NCBI RefSeq assembly: GCF_014200175.1
Contig: NZ_JACHBD010000001.1
Coordinates: 248,001-312,000 of the forward strand
Direction of reading: 5' to 3'
Source: Rhizobium lentis
GTDB taxonomy: Bacteria; Pseudomonadota; Alphaproteobacteria; Rhizobiales; Rhizobiaceae
Length of the DNA: 64,000 bases
Shown here: in pieces, positions 17,724-27,069 of the stretch
How positions within the stretch are numbered: the stretch's first letter is position 1
How the letters are laid out: the number at the start of each line of letters is the position of its first letter
Notes under the pieces: model-generated
Seen by the model: the letters and a program-made list of their open reading frames with translations, nothing else
What the model was told of the DNA's origin: nothing
Databases searched by the model: none
Translations under genes and position numbers: made by a program

Positions 17724-18218
17724 CTACGCGATGGCGATGATCTCCAGCTCCTGGCCACCCGCCTCCACGGCATCGCCGGCAGCCTTGCCCATCAAAAGCC
17801 GCGCCACCGGCGAGACGTAGGAAATCGATCCGGCCTTGGGATCGGCCTCATCTTCTCCGACGATCCGATAAGTCTGCACGCGCCCATCGTTACGGCGGAA
17901 GGTCACCGTGCTGCCGAAGGCAACCACGTCTGTTGATGTAGGGTCAGGCACCAGATGCGCGGTGCGAAGTCTTGCCGCTAAGTACCGAAGATCACGCAAA
18001 GGATTGGCAGTCTGCCGTCGCCGTTCATTCACATCTTCAATGGTGCTCGCCGCATCATAGGCCTCACGCGCCTGCTGGAACTGCAGTTCGAGAGCCTTCA
18101 ATCCCGCTTCCGTAACGAGATTCGGATGCGGCGAAACCGGACGGTCGGGCAATAGGGTTTCCGACGCGGTTTCGAAACTCTCTTCCTTGGTGAAGGCAAC
18201 GGCCAAACAAAACTCCAT
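17724..18218 (-). CDS. GreA/GreB family transcription elongation factor-like protein
   Basis: 164 residues from the ATG at 18218. The C-terminal domain shows VAFGSTVTFRRNDGR, YRIVGEDEADPKAG and SPVARLLMGKAAGDAV, the FKBP-like domain of GreA/GreB, which binds RNA polymerase. The N-terminal part (residues about 40-75) is an alpha-helical coiled-coil candidate. It is probably an accessory homologue (similar standalone proteins are common in rhizobia) rather than the housekeeping GreA. The frame extends upstream without family resemblance, so I used the internal start. No clear ribosome site. Confidence 0.72.
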   Translation of the reverse strand: MEFCLAVAFTKEESFETASETLLPDRPVSPHPNLVTEAGLKALELQFQQAREAYDAASTIEDVNERRRQTANPLRDLRYLAARLRTAHLVPDPTSTDVVAFGSTVTFRRNDGRVQTYRIVGEDEADPKAGSISYVSPVARLLMGKAAGDAVEAGGQELEIIAIA

Positions 18219-18436
18219 GTCAGGCGCAGTGCGCGCCAATGACCGACGGGCAACATCGAGACCATACAATATACCGACTGCGAACGAACCGCCAATCTCC
18301 CCCATCGGCAGCGGCTTTCCCGGGCACGACCTCGGGAACGTCCCGCCGCGCACAGCGTTTATCGCCGCAGTAGTGTCCTGGAGGATCGAATGTTCGGCCA
18401 ACGGCGAAATGTCTGCGACAAGGATTGGAGCGAAAT

Positions 18437-19153
18437 ATGCCTCCGTTCCTGACGGATGGCATGCCCCTGACACCGAGCTGGTGGGATATCGCAGCGCGGA
18501 TCGCACTGACGGTGCTCGCCGGTGGCCTTATCGGCCTCGATCGCGAGCGCGGCGGCCATGCGGCCGGCTTCAGGACGACGATCCTGGTGGCGCTTGCCGC
18601 CTGCCTGGCGATGGTCCAGGCCAATCTCCTTCTGTCCACTTACGGGAAAACCTTCAGCTACTTCACGCAGATGGACGTATTGCGCTTCCCCCTTGGCGTC
18701 CTGACAGGCGTTGGCTTCCTCGGCGGCGGAGCGATCCTCAGGCGCGGCGACATGATGACCGGCCTCACCACGGCGGCGACCCTGTGGTTCATGACGGTCG
18801 TCGGCCTCTGCTTCGGCGGTGGCCAGATTGTCACTGGCACAGTGGCGACGGCTGTCGCCTTCATTGTCCTGTCGCCAATGAAGCAGCTGGACGCCTGGCT
18901 GACCTGCGAACGCAAGGCGACGCTCGTCATCCACAGCTCTGAAGTCGATGTACCGGACTTATCGGCGGTGCTGAACCCCTTGGGATGCCGTGCCCTCTTT
19001 GTTGCATACGGGCCGACGAGCGATGGCCGAACAGGCGTGACGTTCGAGCTCCGATGGATGGCAAAGGACCGCGAGGCGTCATCCCGGGCGATTTTGAACG
19101 CACTTTCCGTCCATGATGTCGCGGGTTTCTCAATGCAATCGACGACGACCTGA
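18437..19153 (+). CDS. MgtC/SapB family membrane protein
   Basis: 238 residues. The N-terminal half is hydrophobic with the MgtC pattern: GGLIGLDRERGGHAAGFRTT, then GVGFLGGGAILRRGDMMTG and LTTAATLWFMTVVGL. The C-terminal 90 residues form a soluble domain. MgtC proteins are inner-membrane proteins linked to growth at low magnesium and to modulation of the F-type ATPase. A GGAG site precedes the ATG at 18437. It is divergent from the GreA-like gene. Confidence 0.85.
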   Translation: MPPFLTDGMPLTPSWWDIAARIALTVLAGGLIGLDRERGGHAAGFRTTILVALAACLAMVQANLLLSTYGKTFSYFTQMDVLRFPLGVLTGVGFLGGGAILRRGDMMTGLTTAATLWFMTVVGLCFGGGQIVTGTVATAVAFIVLSPMKQLDAWLTCERKATLVIHSSEVDVPDLSAVLNPLGCRALFVAYGPTSDGRTGVTFELRWMAKDREASSRAILNALSVHDVAGFSMQSTTT

Positions 19154-19170
19154 GATCCCGGATGGCTTTC

Positions 19171-19356
19171 CTATTTGGAGGCGTGCTCGGGCTTTCCCTT
19201 TCTCTTGGTCGAGGCGAACTCCTCCAGCTGCTTTTCGCTCATGGACTCGACCATCTGTTTCGAAGCGCCCTTCAGTTCTTTCTTGGGCGTCTCGCCGCGC
19301 TTGGCCGAGAGTGCGGCGCCTGCCGCCTTCTGTTGGGCCTTGGACTTGGCTGGCAT
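19171..19356 (-). CDS. DUF3008 family small protein
   Basis: 61 residues, very basic and alanine-rich (MPAKSKAQQKAAGAALSAKR, then SKQMVESMSEKQLEEFASTK). This pattern is the DUF3008 family, which has no known function and is widespread in rhizobia. GAAGGAG lies 7 bases before the start. Confidence 0.85.
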   Translation of the reverse strand: MPAKSKAQQKAAGAALSAKRGETPKKELKGASKQMVESMSEKQLEEFASTKRKGKPEHASK

Positions 19357-19494
19357 ATTGAATCTCCTTCAGCTTTGGATCAACCGTCCCCAAGCTGGTA
19401 CCCCAGCTCACCTCGTCGCCCTCCTTCACTTCCTTGGGTCATATGAAGTCCCTTGCGGCGAGCAGGCTGCGGCCGAAGCCGCAGCCGATTGCCC

Positions 19495-19728
19495 TTAATT
19501 GATGGTGGCCCACTGGCTGCGGACGTCCCTGGCGTTCTTCGACAGGTGAACGTGAGCGTCGACATGATCGACCCAGTCGAGCGGAATCAGGTGATGCTTG
19601 CCGTCTTCAGAGTCGGTCTTCGTCAACTTGATGCGCGTAGGACCGTCGAGATGATCGACCGTGCCGACATGGGTACCATCGGCAGCCCGCACTTCCATAT
19701 GTTCACGGATCTGATCTGCGGAAATCAT
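19495..19728 (-). CDS. DUF2171 family protein
   Basis: 77 residues: ISADQIREHMEVRAADGTHV, then GTVDHLDGPTRIKLTK and IPLDWVDHVDAHVHLSKNA. This is a DUF2171/PRC-barrel-like fold seen in small stress-associated proteins. The ribosome site AAGGAGGAAACA before the ATG is strong. It runs in the same direction as the DUF3008 gene but 138 bases away. Confidence 0.85.
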   Translation of the reverse strand: MISADQIREHMEVRAADGTHVGTVDHLDGPTRIKLTKTDSEDGKHHLIPLDWVDHVDAHVHLSKNARDVRSQWATIN

Positions 19729-19956
19729 TGTTTCCTCCTTTGCATCATTGTCAGTTACCAGACGGCAACGATGCGGCGCAGACTTGGTTCCAAAGCTTCT
19801 TGTCCCGCGTCGGAAACAGCGGCAGCGTGAGTGCCTTCGGGTCTCGGCGCAAGGGCTGCCCGATGCAGCGGCTGCCGCTCATTAAGAGGTCGCAGATAGC
19901 TGACATGCCGAGGACTGCCCTGATGGGTTTCCGCGATCTGCGTGAGTCTGCGATCA

Positions 19957-20000
19957 CCGCATGTTTTCTCAGCTGATCTGGCCGCATATGGAAAGCCTGC
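19957..20000 (+). pseudogene. Relic of a HAD phosphatase gene
   Basis: These 44 bases match 26541-26584 inside the HAD gene at 39 of 44 positions, including 18 identical bases. The frame reads VFSADLAAYGKPAR, against IFSADLVANGKPAP in the other copy. Homology stops on both sides. The surrounding 300-base gap (19729-20029) holds nothing else I recognise. Confidence 0.55.
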
Positions 20001-20029
20001 CCGGGAGGCCACGGGCACATTCACCCGCT

Positions 20030-21265
20030 TCACTTCCGCGACGATAACGCGTCGGACATCCGTTGCAGGCCGCTCTGGAGGATACTTTTCGGACACCCGA
20101 CATTGAGGCGAATGAAGCCCTCGCCACCTGGCCCATATACGCGGCCGTCATAAAGATTCACGCCGGCGTTTTCGACGAAGAACCTCTGGATCCCGTCCAC
20201 CTTCCGGTCGAGCTCACGTGCATCGAGCCACACGAGAAATGATGTTTCGGGCAACATCGGCGTGATCCCCGGGAGATGCGCGAGGGCAAACTCCCGGACG
20301 AGCCGGACATTCTCGCCGATATAGCTTGTCGCTTGATCGACCCATTGATCTCCAGTGCTGTAAGCGGTCTCAAGAGCAAGCCTGCCGAAATAATTGGCGT
20401 TCACCATGAACGACGTTTGCATGGCGAAAAGCAATGCCTCCCGGCGCGCCTTGTTGGCCACGGATAGGGTCGCCGACGGCACGCCAGCCAGATTGAAGGT
20501 CTTGGTAGGCGCAGTACAAATGAAAGACCGGTCCGCCGCATCTTCCGAAATCGAGGAAAACACGACATGAGGCAGGGTCGATAGTCTAATGTCGCAATGG
20601 ATGTCGTCCGATATGACGAGCAGGCCATAGCGTGCGCAGATGTCGTTCAGTGCTTCGAGCTCCTCACGCGTCCAGGCTTTGCCGGCGGGGTTGTGCGGGT
20701 TGCACAGAAGGAAGACCTTGGCGCCGTTCGCAGCGAGCCTTTCGAAATCGTCGAGGTCTGGCTCGTATCGGTTGTCCCGGAGAAGCAATCGGTTGGTCAG
20801 CAAGGTTCTCTGGTTGCCGCGCACCACTTCGAAATATGGCGAATAGACGGGCGTCTGGACGATTACGCCGTCGCCGGGCTTGGTGAAGGTCCGCAGGATC
20901 ACGGCGACAGCGGGCATGATGGCGGGTGCCGGCAGCAGGCTCTCCAACGCCGGAGCCCAACCGTGCCTTCGCTCGAACCAGGCTCGCACGATCTCATAGT
21001 GACGCGGATCCCGACGCGTATAGCCGTAGATTCCGTGATTGACAGCTTCGCGAAGCCGTTCGATCACGGTTTCTGGTGCGCGAAAGTCCATGTCCGCAGT
21101 CCAAAGCGAAAGCAGGTTCTCGCCTTCTACCCGTGGCGAGAATTCGTCCCATTGGTTTGCCCATTTCACGGATCCGAATTGCCTGCGATCATAGATCCGA
21201 TCAAAATCATATACTTTGGCAGCACCGTGACGAGACGCTGCCTTGGGTGAAGCCTTGCTGGCCAT
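20030..21265 (-). CDS. PatB/MalY-type PLP-dependent C-S lyase (aminotransferase fold I/II)
   Basis: 411 residues from the ATG at 21265, preceded by GAGGAAA. It belongs to the aminotransferase class I/II fold, MalY/PatB group, which cleaves cystathionine or cysteine conjugates. Visible motifs: LWTADMDFRAPETV near the N-terminus, YGYTRRDPRHYEIV, LLCNPHNPAGKAWT and the PLP lysine in APTKTFNLAG. The end has GEGFIRLNVGCPKSIL. It follows the amino acid transporter genes at 113 bases, suggesting that it degrades the sulfur-containing substrate they import. Confidence 0.88.
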   Translation of the reverse strand: MASKASPKAASRHGAAKVYDFDRIYDRRQFGSVKWANQWDEFSPRVEGENLLSLWTADMDFRAPETVIERLREAVNHGIYGYTRRDPRHYEIVRAWFERRHGWAPALESLLPAPAIMPAVAVILRTFTKPGDGVIVQTPVYSPYFEVVRGNQRTLLTNRLLLRDNRYEPDLDDFERLAANGAKVFLLCNPHNPAGKAWTREELEALNDICARYGLLVISDDIHCDIRLSTLPHVVFSSISEDAADRSFICTAPTKTFNLAGVPSATLSVANKARREALLFAMQTSFMVNANYFGRLALETAYSTGDQWVDQATSYIGENVRLVREFALAHLPGITPMLPETSFLVWLDARELDRKVDGIQRFFVENAGVNLYDGRVYGPGGEGFIRLNVGCPKSILQSGLQRMSDALSSRK

Positions 21266-21378
21266 CGTTGTGTTTCCTCGTATTCTTCTTGTGGTGTCAG
21301 CGCGGGAATCTGCTGGCCGCGTGCTACTGACAATGTGCAAGGAGCCGCCCGCCCGCTCGGGCGAACCGCTCCGAATTC

Positions 21379-22512
21379 CTAGTGTTTGTGGCCGCGGGCC
21401 AATTGACGCTCCATGAACTGCGAGTAGCGCGACATGCCAAAACAGAAAATCCAGTAGACGAGTGCCGCAAAAAGGTAGCCCGTCGTCGAGATCGTTGGAC
21501 CGGCCCAGCTCGGATCGACCCGAGCAGCCTCGACCGCCCTTAGAAAATCGGCGATCCCGACGACTGCCACCAATGTCGTATCCTTGAACAATCCGATGAA
21601 GGTGGAGACGATGCTCGGGATGACCACCTTGAGCCCTTGGGGGAGGATGATGAGCCGCATCGCATTGAAGTAGCCGATGCCAAGCGATTTCGCGGCTTCA
21701 TGCTGGCCCTTCGGAATGGCTTGAAGGCCCGCGCGGACCACTTCTGCCATGTAGGCGGATGAAAACAGCGCAATGGCGATAAGGGGACGAAGCAGTCTGT
21801 CCGGCGTCAAATAGTCCGGCACGAAAAGCGGCATCATGAAATTCGCCATGAATAGCACGGTGATGAACGGCACCCCGCGCACGACTTCGATATAGATGAC
21901 GCAAACCGCCCGCACGATTGGCAGCTTCGACATTCGGCCAAGCGCCAGTAAAACGCCGAGTGGTAGCGAAAAGACGATTCCGACGACCGACATCAGAAGG
22001 GTGATCAGGAGGCCGCCCCATAAAGTGGTGTCGATCACCGGCAGGCCCAGCATCGCCATGCCGCGCAGCAGCACAAGGGCCAGAATGGGATAGGCAATGA
22101 AGAACAGGAGCGCGGCCACGTCGCGACGGGGAGCTAGGTTCCAGAGGAGCCAGCCAATCAGAATGGCGCCGACGGCTTCCGTCAGATCGACGCGCCAACG
22201 TTGCTCTACAGGATATGCGCCGTAGCGCAGGTAATCGAATTTCTCGGCGATGAAGGGCCAGCAGGCACCGTCCGGATTTGCAAGGCATGCTTCCTTGCCA
22301 CCCATCCAGGCCGCCTTGAATATCGCGAAGCTGAGAAAATCGTGAAGCAGCCACATCGCGATCACTGAAGAGGCGATCGTGAGCGTTCCCGAGAATGGGC
22401 TGGAGAACAGGTTCTTCCTCAGCCAACCACCCATGGCAAGACGGGCATCGACCGGTGGTTTCATCGATGGCAGGATGGAACTGTCATCATATGTCAGCGC
22501 GTGCTTGTCCAT
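21379..22512 (-). CDS. Amino acid ABC transporter permease (AapM-like)
   Basis: 377 residues, about eight hydrophobic segments, with the general L-amino acid transporter layout. The first helix is followed by a long periplasmic region (KEACLANPDGACWPF), then the permease core. The coupling-loop block EVVRAGLQAIPKGQHEAAKS contacts the ATPase. The start overlaps the tail of the partner permease operon order at a 3-base gap. No aapP-like ATPase gene is present downstream. Confidence 0.92.
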   Translation of the reverse strand: MDKHALTYDDSSILPSMKPPVDARLAMGGWLRKNLFSSPFSGTLTIASSVIAMWLLHDFLSFAIFKAAWMGGKEACLANPDGACWPFIAEKFDYLRYGAYPVEQRWRVDLTEAVGAILIGWLLWNLAPRRDVAALLFFIAYPILALVLLRGMAMLGLPVIDTTLWGGLLITLLMSVVGIVFSLPLGVLLALGRMSKLPIVRAVCVIYIEVVRGVPFITVLFMANFMMPLFVPDYLTPDRLLRPLIAIALFSSAYMAEVVRAGLQAIPKGQHEAAKSLGIGYFNAMRLIILPQGLKVVIPSIVSTFIGLFKDTTLVAVVGIADFLRAVEAARVDPSWAGPTISTTGYLFAALVYWIFCFGMSRYSQFMERQLARGHKH

Positions 22513-22515
22513 GGG

Positions 22516-23703
22516 TCACCTCTCTACGATCGCAAGCCGCTGGTTGAAGAGGTTCATTGCCATCGACGTGAGCAGGGAGATCGCGAGATAGACCGAGAGC
22601 GTGATGGCCATCACCTGGATCGCAGCGCCCGTCTGGTTCAGCACCGTGCCCGCAAAGACCTGCACCAGGTCCGGATATCCGATGAATACAGCGAGCGAGG
22701 AGTTCTTGATCAGATTGAGATACTGGCTCGTCAAGGGAGGAACGATGATACGCAGAGCCTGCGGAATAATGACGAGGCGGAGAGTCTTGCCGGGTGGCAG
22801 GGCGAGTGCATATGCGGCTTCGGTCTGTCCCCTGGGTATGGCCAGGATCCCTCCCCGGACGATTTCGGCGATATAGGATGCCGTGTAGACAGATAGGCCA
22901 ATAAGGAGCGCTGCGAACTCCGGATACAGCTGATGTCCGCCCCTGAAGTTGAAGCCGACCAGTTTGGGCTCCGGGAACGACACCGGGTTTCCGATCGTAA
23001 TAACAGCAAGTAGCGGCAAGCCGATCATGAGCCCGGCGCACGAGGCCAAGATCGGAAGCTGCCTGCCGGTTCGCTTTTGAACGCCCTGTGCATACATGTA
23101 GGATGCAGCCGACAAGACCACGGCGACCAGGATTGCGAGGCCGACCACACCGGCACCCGGATGAAGCTGGATTTCGGGAAAGATCAGTCCGCGGTTGTTG
23201 AGGTAGATGCCGCCCGGGATCGCGATGGACGCCTTTGGAGCCGGTAGCGGCTTCAGAACCGCGTTGTACCAGAAGAGAAGTTGCAGCAGGAGCGGAACGT
23301 TGCGGATAATCTCGACATATGATGCCGAGACCTGAGCGACGATCCAATTGTCGGAGAGTCGCGCCACGCCGAGGACGAAACCCAATATCGTGGCGAACAG
23401 AATGCCGAGACCGCCGGCGACGAGAGTGTTCACGACCCCCACCCAGAACGCGCGTCCATATGTCGATAGCGAGTCGTATGGGATGAGGGTTTGGTTGATG
23501 GCGAACCCGGCTGTTTCATTCCAGAAGTCGAGCGACAGCGGAATGCCGCGCGCGCTCATATTGGACACCGTCTGGATTCCGATGGCGGCGGTCAGCGCCA
23601 AAAGGCTGCCCGCGAGCAACGCCTGGTAGACAACACCTCTGACCCTTGGATCGTCAACGGACAGGTTCCGGCGCAGTTGGGAAGGGAGTGAAAGATCGGA
23701 CAT
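22516..23703 (-). CDS. Amino acid ABC transporter permease (AapQ-like)
   Basis: 395 residues, polar-amino-acid permease of the His/Glu family. The periplasmic/cytosolic loop contains SYVEIIRNVPLLLQLLFWYN, and the coupling block is EIVRGGILAIPRGQTEAAYA. Length and layout match AapQ of the rhizobial general amino acid permease. It lies between the binding protein gene (67 bases upstream) and the AapM-like gene. Confidence 0.92.
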   Translation of the reverse strand: MSDLSLPSQLRRNLSVDDPRVRGVVYQALLAGSLLALTAAIGIQTVSNMSARGIPLSLDFWNETAGFAINQTLIPYDSLSTYGRAFWVGVVNTLVAGGLGILFATILGFVLGVARLSDNWIVAQVSASYVEIIRNVPLLLQLLFWYNAVLKPLPAPKASIAIPGGIYLNNRGLIFPEIQLHPGAGVVGLAILVAVVLSAASYMYAQGVQKRTGRQLPILASCAGLMIGLPLLAVITIGNPVSFPEPKLVGFNFRGGHQLYPEFAALLIGLSVYTASYIAEIVRGGILAIPRGQTEAAYALALPPGKTLRLVIIPQALRIIVPPLTSQYLNLIKNSSLAVFIGYPDLVQVFAGTVLNQTGAAIQVMAITLSVYLAISLLTSMAMNLFNQRLAIVER

Positions 23704-23770
23704 TTGTCATCCACCGAGCTGTCTTGAAGGAACTGGCGCGGCGATCCGCGCCAGCCTGTCAAAATTCCAA

Positions 23771-24784
23771 CTAGCGGATGGGAGGGGCGTATTGCAGCCC
23801 GCCCTTGTTCCAGAGGTCGTTCGCGCCGCGGCTGATCTTCAGCGGCGAATCCTTGCCGATCGAACGGTCGAATATTTCTCCGTAATTGCCAACCTGCTTG
23901 ATGACATCCGCCGTCCAAGTGTCCTTGAGGCCGAAATCCTTTCCGATACTTCCCTCGACACCGAGAAGGCGGCCAATATTCGGATTGGCGGAGGATTTCA
24001 TTTCGTCGACATTTTGCGACGTGACGCCGAATTCCTCTGCAGCGACCAGGATGTAGAGAGTCCACTTAGCGATATTGAACCACTGGTCGTCGCCCTGGCG
24101 TACGACCGGGCCAAGAGGCTCCTTCGAAATCAGGTCGGGCAGCACGACACTGTCATCGGGCTTGGCCATGCGCATGCGGGACGCGTTCAAGGTCGAGCTG
24201 TCCGCCGACATGGCGTCGCACCGCCCTTCCTCGAAGGCCTTGACGACGGATTCTTCGTCCGCGAAGCCGACGCTCGTATAGGTGATATTCTGCCCTCGGA
24301 AATAGTCGGCGATGTTCAATTCCGTCGTCGTGCCCTGCGTCACGCAGATGGAGGCGCCGTTGAGGTCCTTGATCGCAGCGATGTTATCGGATTTGCGGAC
24401 CATAAATCCTTGGCCATCATAGAAATAGGTGCCGGCGAACAGGATGCCGAGGGTCGAGTCACGCGACGATGTCCAGGTTGCGTTGTGCGCCAGGATGTCG
24501 ATCTCGCCAGACTGCAGGGCCGTGAACCGGTCTTTCGGCGTGAGCGGAATGAACTTTACCTTCTGGGCATCCCCGAGCACGGCCGCCGCGACGGCCCGGC
24601 AATAGTCGACCACAAAGCCGGTCCATTTGCCGTCGTTGTCGGGAAGGCTGAATCCCGCAGTCGCCGCATTCGTGCCGCAGGTCAGCACCCCGTTTTTCTG
24701 CACTTTTTCGAGAGTCGTCGCCTGCGCGGCCGTGGCGCACAGCACGGTGGAAAGGCCGAGAAATGCTTTTATGATGGTTTTCAT
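23771..24784 (-). CDS. Amino acid ABC transporter substrate-binding protein (AapJ-like)
   Basis: 337 residues from ATG 24784 with AAAGGGG upstream. The signal peptide MKTIIKAFLGLSTVLCATAA is cleaved near AQA. The mature part begins TTLEKVQKNGVLTCGTN; FSLPDNDGKWTGFVVDYCRA and GEIDILAHNATWTSSRD are typical of AapJ-type family 3 binding proteins. It is the first gene of the transporter-lyase unit. A near-perfect dyad at 24843-24868 lies upstream. Confidence 0.92.
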   Translation of the reverse strand: MKTIIKAFLGLSTVLCATAAQATTLEKVQKNGVLTCGTNAATAGFSLPDNDGKWTGFVVDYCRAVAAAVLGDAQKVKFIPLTPKDRFTALQSGEIDILAHNATWTSSRDSTLGILFAGTYFYDGQGFMVRKSDNIAAIKDLNGASICVTQGTTTELNIADYFRGQNITYTSVGFADEESVVKAFEEGRCDAMSADSSTLNASRMRMAKPDDSVVLPDLISKEPLGPVVRQGDDQWFNIAKWTLYILVAAEEFGVTSQNVDEMKSSANPNIGRLLGVEGSIGKDFGLKDTWTADVIKQVGNYGEIFDRSIGKDSPLKISRGANDLWNKGGLQYAPPIR

Positions 24785-24842
24785 GGCAGGTCCCCTTTTG
24801 TTGATTACAGGGAGCGTCGCCGAAAGCCATTCATCAGTCAAA

Positions 24843-24868
24843 TTCATATTCGTCATCACGAACATGAA
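24843..24868. promoter_or_regulatory. Inverted repeat, candidate regulator site for the transporter operon
   Basis: TTCATATTCGT (24843-24853) and ACGAACATGAA (24858-24868) pair at 10 of 11 positions around a 4-base centre. It lies 58 bases upstream of the binding-protein start and downstream of the LysR gene that ends at 24909. Confidence 0.55.
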
Positions 24869-24908
24869 TAAGGTTCATTGTCTGGACATGATGGTCATCC
24901 CGTGCCGC

Positions 24909-25856
24909 TCAGAGCACCTGGGCCTTCATGATTTCGACTTTTGTCTTTTGTGACCCGTCGTAGATTTGCGAGATGACTTGCGTGAGCCAAATCATGCCGG
25001 GATCTGTTGCCATGTGATGCTGAAGCAGCAATGACGTGCTTACGTTTTCGATCTTGAGCGGCGGCGCCACTACCTTCACCTCGCTCGCATCGTCGAGGAT
25101 ATGGAGAATTCCGTCCCCGCAGTGGGTAATGAATTCCGTTCCCCTGAGGACCCAGGGCAGTATGAGATAGTTCGATATCGTGGCGACGATATTCCGCTTC
25201 AATCCCGCCGCCTTGAGCGCAATATCTGCCAGCCCGGACGAGACGCCGTCGGCGGAAATCTGCAAATGGGACGCGGCAAGATAGGCATCCAGGGTCAAGC
25301 CATGCATGGCGATGGCGCTGCCGCTCCAAACTGCGCAGAGCAGGCGGTCCTGGCCCAGTTCTATTCTCGCTACACGTGGATCGTCTCGGATCGAAGCACC
25401 GGTCAGGGCGCAATCTACCTGCCTGAGGTGGATGGCGTTGAGTATTTCGATGCCGTTCGCCGGTATGATGTTGAGCGTTGCGTGCGGGGCCTGCCGGGCA
25501 AATTCCCGCAACAATCCCGGGACAAAGACCATCGCATGGTAATCGGTGAGTCCCACACGGAAGTTGCGACGCGTCGATGCCGGATCAAACATTTGGTGCC
25601 TGTCGATCGAGGAACGTATCGTGCTCAGCGCGCCTGAAATCTCCGAGAGAAGCTCCACGGCGCGCGGTGTGGGACACATGACTGAGCCATCTCGCGTGAA
25701 CAAGTCGTCGCGGAAGAGCATCCTCAGCCTTCCCAGTGAATGACTGATAGCAGACTGCGTTCTGCCCAGACGCTCCGCCGTGCGCGTGACGCTTCGTTCA
25801 CGCATCATGATGTCGAAAACTCGGAGCAAATTCAGGTCCAAATCGTCGAATTGCAT
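24909..25856 (-). CDS. LysR family transcriptional regulator (NodD/SyrM-like layout)
   Basis: 315 residues from ATG 25856, with GAGGGG upstream. The N-terminus MQFDDLDLNLLRVFDIMMRE, then RTAERLGRTQSAISHSLGRL and DLFTRDGSVMCPTPRAVELL, is of the NodD-like LysR branch. The remaining residues form the effector domain. It lies just upstream of, and in the same direction as, the amino acid transporter unit, and is the probable regulator of that unit. Confidence 0.88.
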   Translation of the reverse strand: MQFDDLDLNLLRVFDIMMRERSVTRTAERLGRTQSAISHSLGRLRMLFRDDLFTRDGSVMCPTPRAVELLSEISGALSTIRSSIDRHQMFDPASTRRNFRVGLTDYHAMVFVPGLLREFARQAPHATLNIIPANGIEILNAIHLRQVDCALTGASIRDDPRVARIELGQDRLLCAVWSGSAIAMHGLTLDAYLAASHLQISADGVSSGLADIALKAAGLKRNIVATISNYLILPWVLRGTEFITHCGDGILHILDDASEVKVVAPPLKIENVSTSLLLQHHMATDPGMIWLTQVISQIYDGSQKTKVEIMKAQVL

Positions 25857-26153
25857 GGAGCCCCTCTGAAGTTGGTGCGTCGGCCCAGACCGATGTTCGT
25901 AGACGACTTTCTGCATGAAGGTAAGGCAAGCAACGGCACGGATCTTCGTTTCGCGGCTCTTTCGTGAGGTCCGGCATATTGCGGGCTCACTGGTGGGGCA
26001 GTCCTTCCTATCGGCGGAGGAGCTTCCGTCCCTGATGAACGACCATCAACAAGGCCAACCAACCGTTTGCGATCTAGGCCGGAAGCGGGGCTTTCCACCG
26101 CGCTAAGGAGATGCCAAGCCGGACCCCGTTTTGAGAGACTGCCAAGGTGCCTG

Positions 26154-26831
26154 ATGAAACTGACTATTTACGACTGCGATGGCGTCCTTGTGAATAGCGA
26201 GGAGATTTATCTCGCTGCCGAACTTGAATTTCTGGCATCCATCGGTGCGAGTTTTGAGCGCAAAGCCTACATGCAGTCATTCATGCGGCTCTCTCCCGGT
26301 ATGTGGGAAGCGAAACTTCAAAATTGCGTGGGGGCGAAAACCTGAGCTCCTCTTCCACACGATTTTTATGCTCAAATCGACCACATATCGACATTGAGAT
26401 TGGAAGCCGATTTGGCGGAAATACCGTTCGCCCGGCAAGCGATAAAGAAAGTCGCAACACTGCGGTGCGTAGCCTCCAGCACCCCCTCCACCAGGTTGCG
26501 TTGGGAATTGCAGCATGTTGGATTGATCGATCTATTCGACCCGCAAATTTTCTCAGCTGATCTGGTCGCAAATGGGAAGCCTGCGCCGGACCTCTTTCTC
26601 CATGCAGCCACGGCAATGAACGCGCTCCCGCACGAGTGCGTCGTTATCGAAGACAGCGTCAATGGCGTCATTGCAGGCAAAGCGGCTGGCATGCGTGTCA
26701 TCGGCTTTACCGCTGGCAACCATTGCTCGGCAGATCATGGTGAAAGCCTATTGCGATCCGGCGCGGATATTATTGTCGAAAACTACGACGACTTGGCAGC
26801 GGCGATTGAACGGTTTGCACGACCACATTGA
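26154..26831 (+). pseudogene. HAD-superfamily phosphatase gene interrupted by an in-frame TGA
   Basis: From ATG 26154 the frame encodes MKLTIYDCDGVLVNSEE, the HAD motif I (DxDG) of beta-phosphoglucomutase-like enzymes. It hits TGA at 26343-26345 after about 63 residues. Without a frame change the sequence then continues with HDFYAQIDHISTLRLEADLA, VASSTPSTRLRWELQHVGL, GKPAPDLF and the motif IV block CVVIEDSVNGVIAGKAAGM, ending at 26831. A single nonsense codon therefore splits an otherwise complete gene of about 225 codons. A translation start inside the second part (ATG 26394) would lack motif I and be inactive as a phosphatase. Confidence 0.8.
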
Positions 26832-27069
26832 GCGCCGCTTGCCGCTGGGTATTTTCTGGTCGCATCGTCCAGGAGGTACGCTGCCCGCCTGCTGGAGGTT
26901 CGAAGTGTCGATGAGTCCGAGAGCTGGCATCAAGGATATGCAGGCCAAGGAAGTGCCCCCGCGCGCCGAAGCAGTTGTCTTTTGGACGGAGAGCCGTACC
27001 CAGGCGGCCCATATGGGTCATCGCCCTCATTCGACATCGTGCAGCAGCTGGCGGACGGTTCGCTGCAGG

